DNA of 37,671 bases from Lachnoclostridium sp. An14 (GCF_002160755.1 NZ_NFLE01000039.1:1-37671); one strand, 5' to 3'; positions 8,967 through 17,496 are shown, counted from the first letter of the stretch. Numbers and translations are program-made. Notes: generated by a model not told the origin, from the sequence alone.

Positions 8967-9887
8967 ATGGACATTACGCAGCAGCAGTACATCGTAGCGC
9001 TGGCGGAGGCGGGCTCTGTGACGGGGGCGGCGCGGATGCTGGGAGTGTCCCAGCCGGCCATCAGCAGCTGGCTGAAGACGATTGAGGAGCAGCTGGGGAT
9101 CCAGTTGGTGGTCCGTTCGAAGAAAAAGGTGATTCTCACGCCGGCGGGAGAAATCTACCTGGAGGGGGCGCGCCGGATGATTGAGATTCGCAGCCAGACG
9201 TACCGCAAGATCACCAGACTCACAGGGGAGGGCGGGGGACAGATCCGCATTACCGGAACGCCAAACGGCGGAGCGCGGATCTTTTCCGCCCTTTTTCAAA
9301 AGTTCCGGGAACTGTATCCCACCGTTACCCTGCAATTTCTGGAGAGCTACAACAGCGGTTCCATCCGGATGGTGGAAACGGGAGAGGCGGACATCGGGAT
9401 CGGCTCTGCCCTCAGCGTGGAGTCGGACACGCTGGAATACATCTGCACCGGAAAACGGGAGCTGGTTTTGATGGTTCCCGCCGGGTTTCCGCTGTCCTAT
9501 GACGCCTCCGGGCTGAAAAAGGACGAGGAATTTCCCACCGCGGATTTAAGGGCGTTTCAGGAGGTGCCGTTTATCATGCCCGGCCCGGAAATGTCCTACT
9601 ATGCCGGGGCGAAAGAGCTGTTTCGGGAGGCGGGATTTGAACCGCAGGTGATTTTTCAAAGCTCTAATGTGAATGTTATCTATGACATGGTGCGCAACGG
9701 AAATGGGGCCGGGATCCTTTCCCGAAAGCTGTTTTCTCCTCTGGATCCCGTATCCCCCTTTTCGTTTCAGCCGAAATTTTACCATTATTCCGCCTGTTTT
9801 TACCGGAAAGGGCGGGAGCTGACGGAGGCGGAAACGTATGTGGTGAATTTTATCCGGAATTTTGTTGTAGGGTCTGGCGCGTATTGA
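8967..9887 (+). CDS. LysR family transcriptional regulator (first of two)
   Basis: A 306-aa LysR-type regulator. The N-terminal winged helix-turn-helix spans about residues 1-60, with the typical GSVTGAARMLGVSQPAISSW helix region, followed by a periplasmic-binding-protein-like effector domain from about residue 90. ATG 8967 follows GGAGGGG by 3-4 nt; the in-frame TTG at 8955 overlaps the ribosome site and is unlikely. It is transcribed away from permease C, whose promoter overlaps its own, so it most likely controls the permease C/dehydratase/MATE operon in response to the imported acid. A second LysR gene follows 15 nt later. Confidence 0.85.
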   Translation: MDITQQQYIVALAEAGSVTGAARMLGVSQPAISSWLKTIEEQLGIQLVVRSKKKVILTPAGEIYLEGARRMIEIRSQTYRKITRLTGEGGGQIRITGTPNGGARIFSALFQKFRELYPTVTLQFLESYNSGSIRMVETGEADIGIGSALSVESDTLEYICTGKRELVLMVPAGFPLSYDASGLKKDEEFPTADLRAFQEVPFIMPGPEMSYYAGAKELFREAGFEPQVIFQSSNVNVIYDMVRNGNGAGILSRKLFSPLDPVSPFSFQPKFYHYSACFYRKGRELTEAETYVVNFIRNFVVGSGAY

Positions 9888-9902
9888 CGGGAGGAGCGGA
9901 GT

Positions 9903-10805
9903 ATGGATGTAAGGCTTTTGGAATATATGCTGGTATTGGAACGGCTGGGCAGCGTTTCCGCGGCCGCGGAGGAAATCCACATTTCCCAGTCGGCTTTGAG
10001 CCAGAGCCTGGCCCGGTTGGAAAAGAGTCTTCACACACAGCTGTTTGTCCGGGCAAACCGGAAACTGACTCCCACCCCGGCAGGAAAGGTGTATCTGGAC
10101 GGAGCCAGGCAGATGCTGGCGGTAAAGAGGGAAACTTATGAAAAGCTGGAAAACCTGATCCGCATGGAACGCAATCAGGTTCGGATTGCCATCTGCGATC
10201 AGGTTTATGCCGTGTCGGGAGCCGGGATTTTAGCAGAGATGAAACGGCGGTTTCCCAGCGTCCATTTTCAGTTTCTGCCGGTGGACTCCGGGGTGATCCC
10301 GGAATATTTGGACAGCGAGCTGGTGGATTTTGCTGTCTTTTGCGAAAACGGGCCGCCGGCGGCCGCTCTGTGCTGCAGGCCGCTGTTTCGGGAGAGGCTG
10401 GCGTTAGCTGTGCCGGAGTCCGCGGCATGGGAGGGACGGGAGATCGACAGAAAGGCCCTTCTCTCCAATGCCTTTATCTATCCGGAGCGGGGAACGTTTC
10501 TGTATCGCCTTGTGCGTCAGGCTCTGAAAGGACAGGGGCTTATTTTCGGAGACGTTTACAACGCCGGGAATGTGTCGGAAATGAAAATGCTGGCAGGCCA
10601 TGGGTACGGCGCGGCGCTTTTGCCGGAGCGGGCCACTACCCTTTTGGCGGAGTGCAGGATCTACCCATGGAAACCGGAGGTGTCTTACAATGTGGTGTAC
10701 GCCGTTCCGGTTTCCCAGAAGGACAGCTCTCTGGCGGGAATGCTCTATGAAACCCTGCGTCAGTGTCTGGAGTCCCGGGAACGCCTGGAAAGAACAGAAA
10801 AATAA
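9903..10805 (+). CDS. LysR family transcriptional regulator (second of two)
   Basis: A 300-aa LysR-type regulator. The N-terminal helix-turn-helix includes GSVSAAAEEIHISQSALSQS at about residues 17-36, and the effector-binding domain runs from about residue 90 to the end. A GGGAGGAG site precedes the ATG. It is only 15 nt downstream of the first LysR gene and clearly co-transcribed. The two share the fold but little detailed sequence, so this is not a recent duplication. Two LysR regulators in tandem may respond to different intermediates, or one may act on the plus-strand permease operon further left. The target is unproven. Confidence 0.82.
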   Translation: MDVRLLEYMLVLERLGSVSAAAEEIHISQSALSQSLARLEKSLHTQLFVRANRKLTPTPAGKVYLDGARQMLAVKRETYEKLENLIRMERNQVRIAICDQVYAVSGAGILAEMKRRFPSVHFQFLPVDSGVIPEYLDSELVDFAVFCENGPPAAALCCRPLFRERLALAVPESAAWEGREIDRKALLSNAFIYPERGTFLYRLVRQALKGQGLIFGDVYNAGNVSEMKMLAGHGYGAALLPERATTLLAECRIYPWKPEVSYNVVYAVPVSQKDSSLAGMLYETLRQCLESRERLERTEK

Positions 10806-10824
10806 AAAATCCGCCCATCCCCTC

Positions 10825-10877
10825 TTGACATTCCCTCAATAAGTGCTAATATAAACATATGAACAGTCATTCATATG
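10825..10877 (+). promoter_or_regulatory. Promoter and ArsR-type operator of the metal-efflux operon
   Basis: TTGACA 10825-10830, 16-bp spacer, TAATAT 10847-10852. Overlapping the expected transcription start is a perfect dyad, CATATGAA (10856-10863) and TTCATATG (10870-10877), separated by 6 nt. AT-rich dyads of this kind around the start site are the standard operators of ArsR/SmtB metal sensors, so the downstream regulator probably represses its own operon. Confidence 0.8.
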
Positions 10878-10903
10878 AAAAACAAACCAAAGGAGGCAAA
10901 CCC

Positions 10904-11275
10904 ATGGCGTACAGGATGAACGACCCGGAGATCGAGCAGTGTGATTTTATCCATGTCCACGAGGAGATTGTGAAACGGGTGACGAAGGCGATGCCGGACG
11001 AGGATCAGCTGATGGATCTGGCGGACTTTTTTAAGGTGTTCGCGGATTCCACCAGGATTAAGATTTTGTATGTGCTCAGCCAGGCGGAGATGTGCGTCTG
11101 CGACATCGCGAACCTGCTTCAGATGGGGCAGTCGGCGATTTCCCATCAGCTGCGGGTGTTAAAGCAGATGCGGCTGGTAAAGTACCGCAGGGACGGAAAG
11201 ACCGTGTTTTATTCGCTGGCGGACAGCCATATTGAGACCATTTTAGCCCAGGGAATGGAGCACATTGAGGAATAG
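10904..11275 (+). CDS. ArsR/SmtB family metal-sensing repressor
   Basis: A 123-aa winged-helix repressor. The core domain carries the helix-3 metal motif EMCVCDIANLL, with the recognition helix in GQSAISHQLRVLKQM. An N-terminal Cys13 and the H17-V-H19 pair could add ligands as in CadC/ZiaR-type sensors of Cd, Zn or Pb. The ATG at 10904 is chosen because AGGAGG (10891-10896) stands 7 nt upstream; the longer frame starting at 10859 would begin inside the operator. It is the first gene of an operon with a metal-binding protein and a P1B ATPase. On metal binding it should leave the dyad operator and allow efflux. Confidence 0.88.
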   Translation: MAYRMNDPEIEQCDFIHVHEEIVKRVTKAMPDEDQLMDLADFFKVFADSTRIKILYVLSQAEMCVCDIANLLQMGQSAISHQLRVLKQMRLVKYRRDGKTVFYSLADSHIETILAQGMEHIEE

Positions 11276-11302
11276 AAAGAGACGGAAAGGAGAAGTTTCA
11301 GT

Positions 11303-11527
11303 ATGAAGAAGATCGTAAAATTGGAGGGACTCTGCTGCGCAAACTGCGCCGCGAAGATTGAGGACGGAGTGAAAAAGCTGCCGGGCGTGAAGGAGGCGAC
11401 GTTGAGCTTTATGACTCAGAGGCTGGTGATGGAGGTCGAGGACGGCAGAGAGGACGAGGTGATCGCTGCGGCCAGAAAAGTGGCGGATAAGATCGAGCCG
11501 GAAGCAGAGTTTCGGGTGGTTCGCTGA
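11303..11527 (+). CDS. Heavy-metal-associated (HMA) domain protein
   Basis: A 74-aa single-domain ferredoxin-like metal chaperone. The metal loop LCCANCAAKIE gives Cys10, Cys11 and Cys14, a CCxxC form often seen in Zn/Cd/Pb ATPase N-termini rather than the MxCxxC of copper chaperones. It sits 27 nt after the ArsR gene and 38 nt before the ATPase gene, with GGAGAAG as ribosome site. The ATPase itself lacks an N-terminal HMA domain, so this protein probably acts as its detached metal-binding domain. Confidence 0.85.
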   Translation: MKKIVKLEGLCCANCAAKIEDGVKKLPGVKEATLSFMTQRLVMEVEDGREDEVIAAARKVADKIEPEAEFRVVR

Positions 11528-11565
11528 CGGAAAACAGGCAGTGAGATGGAAGGAGACAGCAGGTT

Positions 11566-13506
11566 ATGACAAAAAAGCAGAAAAAAATGGTGTTCCGTCT
11601 GGCGGCCAGCGCGGTGTTTCTGGTGTGCGGAATCGCTTTGGAGGACAGGGGGAGCTGGGCCTGGATTCCCTTTATCCTGTCCTATCTGGCAGCGGGCTAT
11701 GACATTCCCCTGAAGGCCCTGCGCAATATCAGCAAGGGCCAGGTGTTTGACGAGAATTTTCTGATGACGGTGGCCACCTTTGGGGCCATCGCGGTGGGGG
11801 CGCTGGAGGAGGCCGTGGCGGTTATGCTCTTTTATCAGCTGGGCGAGCTGTTTAACGACTACGCCGTAGGCCGGTCCCGCCAGTCCATCGCGGCCCTCAT
11901 GGACATCAATCCGGAGTATGCCAACCTTCTGCGGGACGGCAAAGAGGAACAGGTGGATCCCTACGAGGTGGAGGTGGATGACATCATCCTCGTAAAGCCG
12001 GGGGAGAAGGTGCCCCTGGACGGAGTGGTTTCCAAAGGAAACTCCAGTCTGGACACGAAGGCCCTTACGGGAGAGTCCATGCCGGTGGACGTGAAGGAGG
12101 GGGACGCCATTGTCAGCGGCTCCATCAACCTCACCGGCGCGCTGGAGGTGCGGGTCACGAAACTGTTTGACGATTCCACCGTGGCCAAGATCCTGGAGCT
12201 GGTGGAAAATGCCAGCTCCCGCAAGGCCAGGGCGGAGAACTTCATCACCCGTTTCGCCAGGGTGTATACCCCCATTGTGGTGGTCCTGGCGGTGATTTTG
12301 GCGGTGGTGCCGCCGCTGTTTACGGGAAACTGGGGGGTGTGGATCTACCGGGCCTGCAGCTTTTTGGTGGTGTCCTGTCCCTGCGCCCTGGTGATCTCCG
12401 TGCCTTTGAGCTTTTTTGGCGGCCTGGGGGCGGCGTCCAGACAGGGTATCCTCTTAAAGGGCAGCAACTATCTGGAGGCGGTGTCCTACATGGATACGGT
12501 GGTCTTTGACAAGACAGGGACTCTTACCACAGGGAAATTCCAAGTGGCGGAGGTGGTTCCGGCGGACGGTTCCGCTGCCGGAAAAACGGTGGATATGGCT
12601 GGCGGAAATGGGGAAAGAGCGGCGGATTCCCAGGGGAACGGCGCGGATACCCCGGCGGCCCGCCTGCTGCGGGCGGCGGCCTTTGCGGAGCGCCATTCCA
12701 ACCATCCCATCGCCGTCTCCCTGCGGGAGGCTTACGGCAGAGAGATCGACCAGTCCCAGGTAGCCGAGACGAGAGAACTGGCCGGAAAGGGAATCTGCTC
12801 CGCCATCATGGAAAACGGGGAGTGGAAAACGGTTTACGTGGGCAACCGGAAACTGATGGAGGAGCAGGGAATCTCCATTTCCAGCCAGCCCTCCAGGATG
12901 GGAACCACCCTTTATGTGGCGGAGGAAGGCCGGTATCTGGGATGCGTGGTGATTTCCGACACCATCCGCCAGGACACGAAGGCCGCGGTGGCCAGCCTGC
13001 GCCAGGCGGGTGTGCGCCGTATGGTCATGCTCACCGGCGACCGGGAGGAGACGGGAAAGGCTGTGGCGGCGGAAATCGGCCTGGACGAGGTTTACGGCGG
13101 CCTGCTCCCCGGGGACAAGGTGGATAAGGTGGAGGAGCTGTTAAAGACAAAGCGGGAGGGCACGACCCTGGGCTTTGTGGGAGACGGCATCAATGACGCC
13201 CCCGTTCTCTCTCGGGCAGATGTGGGCATCGCCATGGGCGGCATCGGCTCCGACGCGGCGGTGGAGGCGGCGGACATGGTGATTATGACCGACGAGCCCT
13301 CAAAGATCGTGGATGCCATCGCCATCGCCAGGAAGACGGTGGGGATCGTGAAACAGAACATCGTGTTCGCCATCGGCGTGAAGGTGCTGGTGCTGCTCCT
13401 TACGGCCGCCGGTTTCGCCACCATGTGGGCCGCTGTGTTCGGCGACGTGGGCGTATCTGTGCTGGCGATCTTAAACGCCATGCGCGCCCTGCAATACCGG
13501 AAATAG
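11566..13506 (+). CDS. P1B-type heavy-metal translocating ATPase (Zn/Cd type)
   Basis: A 646-aa inner-membrane pump that exports divalent soft metals using ATP. Domains in order: paired N-terminal membrane helices; actuator domain with ALTGESMPV; transmembrane CPC motif in SCPCALVIS; phosphorylation site DKTGTLTTG; nucleotide-binding HP motif in RHSNHPIAVS; hinge GDGINDAP; and a C-terminal membrane helix with FGDVGVS. The CPC motif with a late conserved Lys and Asp-x-Gly fits the P1B-2 (ZntA/CadA) class. No HMA domain is fused; it is encoded by the preceding small gene. A low-complexity linker of about 30 residues rich in Gly, Ala and Asp lies between the phosphorylation motif and the HP motif. 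A terminator follows. Confidence 0.88.
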   Translation: MTKKQKKMVFRLAASAVFLVCGIALEDRGSWAWIPFILSYLAAGYDIPLKALRNISKGQVFDENFLMTVATFGAIAVGALEEAVAVMLFYQLGELFNDYAVGRSRQSIAALMDINPEYANLLRDGKEEQVDPYEVEVDDIILVKPGEKVPLDGVVSKGNSSLDTKALTGESMPVDVKEGDAIVSGSINLTGALEVRVTKLFDDSTVAKILELVENASSRKARAENFITRFARVYTPIVVVLAVILAVVPPLFTGNWGVWIYRACSFLVVSCPCALVISVPLSFFGGLGAASRQGILLKGSNYLEAVSYMDTVVFDKTGTLTTGKFQVAEVVPADGSAAGKTVDMAGGNGERAADSQGNGADTPAARLLRAAAFAERHSNHPIAVSLREAYGREIDQSQVAETRELAGKGICSAIMENGEWKTVYVGNRKLMEEQGISISSQPSRMGTTLYVAEEGRYLGCVVISDTIRQDTKAAVASLRQAGVRRMVMLTGDREETGKAVAAEIGLDEVYGGLLPGDKVDKVEELLKTKREGTTLGFVGDGINDAPVLSRADVGIAMGGIGSDAAVEAADMVIMTDEPSKIVDAIAIARKTVGIVKQNIVFAIGVKVLVLLLTAAGFATMWAAVFGDVGVSVLAILNAMRALQYRK

Positions 13507-13566
13507 ACGGAAAAAACGTGCCGGAAACTGAGGCAGGAACTGAAAAAGAAACAAAAAGGAAACGGG

Positions 13567-13609
13567 AAACCGCCTGCGGGGGAGAAAATTCTCTGCGGGC
13601 GGTTTTCGT
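13567..13609 (+). terminator. Intrinsic terminator of the metal-efflux operon
   Basis: AAACCGCCTGC (13567-13577) pairs with GCGGGCGGTTT (13595-13605), an 11-bp stem with one G-U pair, followed by a short T-rich run. It lies 60 nt after the ATPase stop. Confidence 0.8.
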
Positions 13610-13706
13610 CTCTGTTTCCGTTTTCCTAGGCCGGAAGGGGTGGAAACCGGCGGTATTTCCAGGCATTTCTAGGCTTTTCCGGTGGGGAGCGGCGATACGT
13701 TCTTTA

Positions 13707-13735
13707 TTTACATTTAAAATCCGTTGTGTTAGAAT
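13707..13735 (+). promoter_or_regulatory. Sigma-A promoter of glnA
   Basis: TTTACA 13707-13712, exactly 17 bp, TAGAAT 13730-13735. The resulting leader to the glnA ATG is only about 45 nt, too short for the double-hairpin antiterminator that ANTAR proteins usually bind. Confidence 0.75.
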
Positions 13736-13785
13736 GAGACATAATCGAGCCGGGAGACGGCAGCAGGCAGAGAAAGGAAGTAGCG

Positions 13786-15123
13786 ATGAGCAGATACACG
13801 AAGGAAGATATTTTCCGCATAGTCGAGGAGGAGGACGTGGAATTCATACGCCTCCAGTTTACGGATATTTTCGGGATGATAAAGAATGTGGCGGTGACGG
13901 TCAGCCAGCTGGAGCGGGCGCTGAACAACCAGTGTATGTTCGACGGCTCCGCCATCGAGGGGTTTGTGCGGATCGAGGAGTCGGATATGTACCTGTATCC
14001 CGATCTGGATACCTTTGAAATTTTCCCCTGGAGGCCTCAGCAGGGCAAGGTGGCGCGTTTTATCTGCGACGTGCACTATCCTGGCGGTGAGCCTTTTGAT
14101 GGGGATCCCCGGTATGTGTTAAAAAAGGTGATGAAGAAGGCGAAGGATATGGGCTACACCTTCCTGGCCGGCCCGGAGTGCGAATTCTTCCTTTTTCACA
14201 CCGACGAGGAGGGAAATCCCACCACGGTGACCCATGAGAAAGCGGGGTATTTCGACGTGGGGCCACTGGATTTTGTGGAGAATGTGCGCAGGGATATTGT
14301 GCTCTGCCTGGAGGATATGGGCTTTGACGTGGAGGCGTCCCACCATGAGCTGGCCCCGGCCCAGCACGAGGTGGATCTTCAGTACCAGGAGGGGCTGCGG
14401 ACGGCGGACGACGTGACCACCTTTAAGATGACGGTGAAAAACGTGGCCAAGCGTCACGGCCTTCACGCCACCTTTATGCCCAAGCCCCAGGAAGGCGTAA
14501 ATGGCTCCGGAATGCACATCAATATGTCCCTGACGGACGGCATGGGAAGGAATCTGTTTGAGGATAAGGACGATCCGGCGGGCCTGAGCACCTTAGCGTA
14601 CCAGTTTATGGCGGGGATTCTCTACCATATGAAGGAGATGGTGCTTTTGACGAACCCTCTGGTAAACTCCTATAAGCGGCTGATTCCGGGCTATGACGCC
14701 CCCAATTACATCGCCTGGTCCATCCACTCCAACCGCAGCGCCCTGATCCGCATTCCCAGCGCCAGGGGCTACAATACCAGGGTGGAGCTGCGCTGTCCCG
14801 ACTCCTCCGCCAACCCCTATCTGGCCCTGGCCGCCTGTCTGGCTGCCGGTCTGGACGGGATTGAGAAACAGATGACGCCGCCCCCCAGCGTCAACCGGAA
14901 CATCTACGCCATGAGCCGGGAGGAAAAAGAGGCGGCCGGCATCGAGGCCCTTCCGGAGACGTTAAAGGAGGCCATGAATTTCTTTGAGGCCAGCGACTTT
15001 ATGAAAGAGGTGCTGGGCGAGCACATTTTCACCAAGTACCTGGAGGCGAAGGAACGGGAGTGGAAGGCCTTCCGCGCCCATGTGACAGACTGGGAAGTGG
15101 GAGAATACCTGTATAAATATTGA
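13786..15123 (+). CDS. glnA: Type I glutamine synthetase
   Basis: A 445-aa enzyme that makes glutamine from glutamate, ammonia and ATP; it forms dodecamers in the cytoplasm. Family motifs in order: MFDGSAIEGF in the beta-grasp domain, GPECEFF metal-binding strand, ASHHELAPAQHEVD, the ATP-binding NGSGMHINMSL, SNRSALIRIP and the C-terminal NPYLALAACLAAG. The length fits the GSI-alpha form of Bacillota, which is controlled by feedback and GlnR-type or ANTAR regulators rather than by adenylylation. The AGAAAGGAAG site precedes the ATG. An ANTAR-domain gene follows 33 nt later in the same direction, as in solvent-producing clostridia. Confidence 0.95.
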   Translation: MSRYTKEDIFRIVEEEDVEFIRLQFTDIFGMIKNVAVTVSQLERALNNQCMFDGSAIEGFVRIEESDMYLYPDLDTFEIFPWRPQQGKVARFICDVHYPGGEPFDGDPRYVLKKVMKKAKDMGYTFLAGPECEFFLFHTDEEGNPTTVTHEKAGYFDVGPLDFVENVRRDIVLCLEDMGFDVEASHHELAPAQHEVDLQYQEGLRTADDVTTFKMTVKNVAKRHGLHATFMPKPQEGVNGSGMHINMSLTDGMGRNLFEDKDDPAGLSTLAYQFMAGILYHMKEMVLLTNPLVNSYKRLIPGYDAPNYIAWSIHSNRSALIRIPSARGYNTRVELRCPDSSANPYLALAACLAAGLDGIEKQMTPPPSVNRNIYAMSREEKEAAGIEALPETLKEAMNFFEASDFMKEVLGEHIFTKYLEAKEREWKAFRAHVTDWEVGEYLYKY

Positions 15124-15156
15124 TGGAAACGGTGGGGACGAGGCGGAGGTGACAGA

Positions 15157-15702
15157 GTGCCCAATGTGATTGTAGCCTTTTCCAAGCAGGAAAATGGGAA
15201 AAATATCAGAAATATCCTGGTGAAGAATGGGTTCCATGTGGTGGCGGTCTGTACCTCAGGGGCCCAGATTCTGGCCGCGGCCGGGGAGCTGGACCGCGGC
15301 ATTGTGGTGGGCGGAGGAAAGTTCCAGGACATGGTGTACGGGGAGGTGTGCCGCCTTCTGCCGGAGGAATTTTCCATGCTGGTGGTAGCCCAGGCCGCCA
15401 TGTTTGGGGACGACACCCCGGAAAATGCCATGCTCCTGCCCATGCCCCTGCGGGTCCACGAGCTGGTGAGCACTCTGGAAATGATGATTCAGACCCAGGA
15501 GCGGAGGCACCGGCGCCGCCGCCGGATGCCTAAGGCCAGGAGCCGGGAGGAGCTGGAGCTGATCGACCGGGCCAAGGAAATGCTTATGGACCGGAACCAT
15601 ATGACGGAGGATGAGGCCCACCGCTACATTCAGAAATGCAGCATGAGCAACGGCAGCAGCCTGGTGGAGACAGCGGAAATGATCATCAGCCTGATCGCGT
15701 AG
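15157..15702 (+). CDS. ANTAR-domain RNA-binding response regulator
   Basis: A 181-aa protein with an N-terminal receiver-like domain (about 1-115) and a C-terminal ANTAR domain (about 130-181) containing the typical RAKEMLMDRNHMTEDEAH helix and the late SLVETAEMII. ANTAR proteins bind paired RNA hairpins and prevent transcription termination. The usual phosphorylatable Asp of receivers is not obvious, so it may be a pseudo-receiver. It begins with GTG preceded by GGAGGTGA. The position directly after glnA resembles the nitrogen-control gene nitR/glnR described downstream of clostridial glnA. Its stop codon overlaps the ribosome site of dapF. No target hairpin pair was found in the window. Confidence 0.85.
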   Translation: MPNVIVAFSKQENGKNIRNILVKNGFHVVAVCTSGAQILAAAGELDRGIVVGGGKFQDMVYGEVCRLLPEEFSMLVVAQAAMFGDDTPENAMLLPMPLRVHELVSTLEMMIQTQERRHRRRRRMPKARSREELELIDRAKEMLMDRNHMTEDEAHRYIQKCSMSNGSSLVETAEMIISLIA

Positions 15703-15713
15703 GAGGACAGAAC

Positions 15714-16613
15714 ATGAAATTTACAAAAATGCACGGCATTGGAAACGACTATGTCTATGTAAACTGTTTTGAGGAGGAGGTTTCCGATCCTGAAAGGGCG
15801 GCGATTTTCGTCAGCGACCGGCATTTCGGCATCGGCTCTGACGGGCTGATCCTGATTCAGCCGTCGGAGACGGCGGACTGCCGGATGGATATGTACAACC
15901 TGGACGGTTCCAGGGGGATGATGTGCGGAAACGGCGTGCGCTGCGTGGGAAAATACGTCTACGACCACGGGCTGGTTCCGGCGGACCGGAGGCGGATTTC
16001 CGTGGAAACCCTTTCCGGGATCAAGTACCTGGATTTGCAGGTGGAGGACGGAAAGGTAAAGGAGCTTACGGTGGATATGGGAGAGCCGGAAGTGATCTCC
16101 CAGGTGCCGGAGCAGCTGTCCGCGGCGGGGATCCAGGTTCCCTTTATCGGAATTTCCATGGGCAATCCCCACGCGGTGGTGTTCCTGGAAGGCGAGACGG
16201 CAGAGCAGTTTGCTCCCTGGAGAAAGGCGGAGCGGACGGCAGTGCGTCGAAGCGGCTGTGAGACAGAAGGCTCCGGCCTGGATGTTCTGGATCTCTCCGC
16301 CTTTGGTCCGGCTTTCGAGAACCATAACCGTTTCCCGGACCGCACCAACACGGAGTTTGTGGAGGTAAAGGGGAAAAACCATCTGGTGATGCGGGTGTGG
16401 GAGCGGGGCTCCGGGGAGACCTTAGCCTGCGGGACGGGAGCCTGCGCCGTGGCGGTGGCGTCGGTGCTGGCGGGCTATGCGGAAAAGGATGCGGACGTGG
16501 CGGTGGACCTTTTGGGCGGCTGCCTGACCATCCGCTGGAGCAGCGCGGACAACCATGTGTATATGACGGGACCGGCCACGGAGGTGTTCTCCGGGGAAAT
16601 CCGGATTCCCTAG
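15714..16613 (+). CDS. dapF: Diaminopimelate epimerase
   Basis: A 299-aa cytoplasmic enzyme converting LL- to meso-diaminopimelate for lysine and peptidoglycan. Motifs: N-terminal MHGIGNDYVYV, the first catalytic Cys in MMCGNGVRCVG, and the second in LACGTGACAVA near the C-terminus. AGGAGGAC gives the ATG at 15714; the longer frame from 15636 runs through the ANTAR gene. The protein is about 20-25 residues longer than usual because of an extra stretch around residues 165-190, before DVLDLSAFGP. It is the third gene of the glnA operon. Confidence 0.92.
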   Translation: MKFTKMHGIGNDYVYVNCFEEEVSDPERAAIFVSDRHFGIGSDGLILIQPSETADCRMDMYNLDGSRGMMCGNGVRCVGKYVYDHGLVPADRRRISVETLSGIKYLDLQVEDGKVKELTVDMGEPEVISQVPEQLSAAGIQVPFIGISMGNPHAVVFLEGETAEQFAPWRKAERTAVRRSGCETEGSGLDVLDLSAFGPAFENHNRFPDRTNTEFVEVKGKNHLVMRVWERGSGETLACGTGACAVAVASVLAGYAEKDADVAVDLLGGCLTIRWSSADNHVYMTGPATEVFSGEIRIP

Positions 16614-16630
16614 GAAAGGAAGTCAACTTC

Positions 16631-16693
16631 GGTCTCCTTTCACATATCCTAGTAATAAGCAGGCTATGTGAAAGGAGACTTTCTTTTGTTTGA
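16631..16693 (+). promoter_or_regulatory. Perfect 15-bp hairpin overlapping the amidase ribosome site
   Basis: GTCTCCTTTCACATA (16632-16646) pairs perfectly with TATGTGAAAGGAGAC (16665-16679); a further CCT/AGG pair lies inside after one mismatch. The right arm contains AAAGGAG, the only good ribosome site for the amidase gene, and is followed by a T-rich run (TTTCTTTTGTTT). It can therefore act as a terminator for the dapF operon, and in any read-through RNA it would hide the amidase ribosome site. Confidence 0.75.
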
Positions 16694-17471
16694 GACAAAG
16701 AGAGTGATTATAGATGCGGGTCACGGCGGTGAACGGGACCCCGGCGCGGTGTTTGAGGGAAGGCAGGAAAAGGATGACGCCCTGCGTCTGGCTCTGGCAG
16801 TGGGGCGGATTTTGGAGGAAAACGGGGTGGAGGTACTCTACACCCGCATCAATGACGTGTACGATTCTCCCCTGGAGAAGGCCCAGATCGCCAATGAGTC
16901 GGGGGCGGATTATCTCGTTTCCATTCACCGGAACGCCATGCCCATTCCCGGGACTGCCTCCGGGATCATGAGTCTGGTGTACCAGTACGGCGGCGTGGCG
17001 GAGCTTTTGGGGAGAAATATCAACCGGGAGCTTGCCAGGCTGGGATTTGCGGATCTGGGGGTGATCGAGCGGCCGGGGCTTGCGATTCTGCGGCGGTCGG
17101 AAATGCCGGCGGTGCTGGTGGAGGCGGGATTTATCGACAATCCCCAGGACAACGCCCTCTTTGATGCCATGTTTCCGGAGATCGCCCAGGCCATTGCCGA
17201 CGGAATCCTGCAGACCATCAAGGAGGAGGACGAGGCCCGGCCGGAGTATTATCAGGTACAGGTGGGTGCCTACGCCAGCCAGCAGATCGCGGAGGAAATC
17301 ACCAGGGAGCTGACGGAGCAGGGGTATCCTGCCTTTTATATTTATCAGGACGGATTTTATAAAGTGCGGGTGGGGGCCTTCTTAAACCTGGACAACGCCG
17401 TCAACATGGAAATGCGCCTGCGCAGAAACGGCTGGTCCACCATGCTGGTGCTGGAGCCGGCGGTGGATTAA
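16686..17471 (+). CDS. N-acetylmuramoyl-L-alanine amidase with SPOR domain
   Basis: A 261-aa cell-wall hydrolase. The Amidase_3 domain (about 5-175) shows the zinc motifs VIIDAGHGG, SIHRNA and VEAGFIDN, which cleave the amide between muramic acid and the stem peptide. The C-terminal SPOR domain (about 185-258) starts YYQVQVGAYAS and would bind denuded glycan strands at the septum. The TTG at 16686 is favoured because AAAGGAG sits 8-9 nt upstream; a GTG at 16668 is possible but lies inside the hairpin. No signal peptide is visible with either start, which is unusual for a secreted amidase. The gene is preceded by a ribosome-site-masking hairpin. Confidence 0.8.
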   Translation: MFETKRVIIDAGHGGERDPGAVFEGRQEKDDALRLALAVGRILEENGVEVLYTRINDVYDSPLEKAQIANESGADYLVSIHRNAMPIPGTASGIMSLVYQYGGVAELLGRNINRELARLGFADLGVIERPGLAILRRSEMPAVLVEAGFIDNPQDNALFDAMFPEIAQAIADGILQTIKEEDEARPEYYQVQVGAYASQQIAEEITRELTEQGYPAFYIYQDGFYKVRVGAFLNLDNAVNMEMRLRRNGWSTMLVLEPAVD

Positions 17472-17496
17472 GGGCGGCATTTCCCTGGCGGAACGG

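Noticed and set aside
13736-13785. ANTAR target hairpins in the glnA leader
   Set aside because: Only one weak stem (GCCG/CGGC with a 5-nt loop) is present; the required pair of hexaloops is absent.
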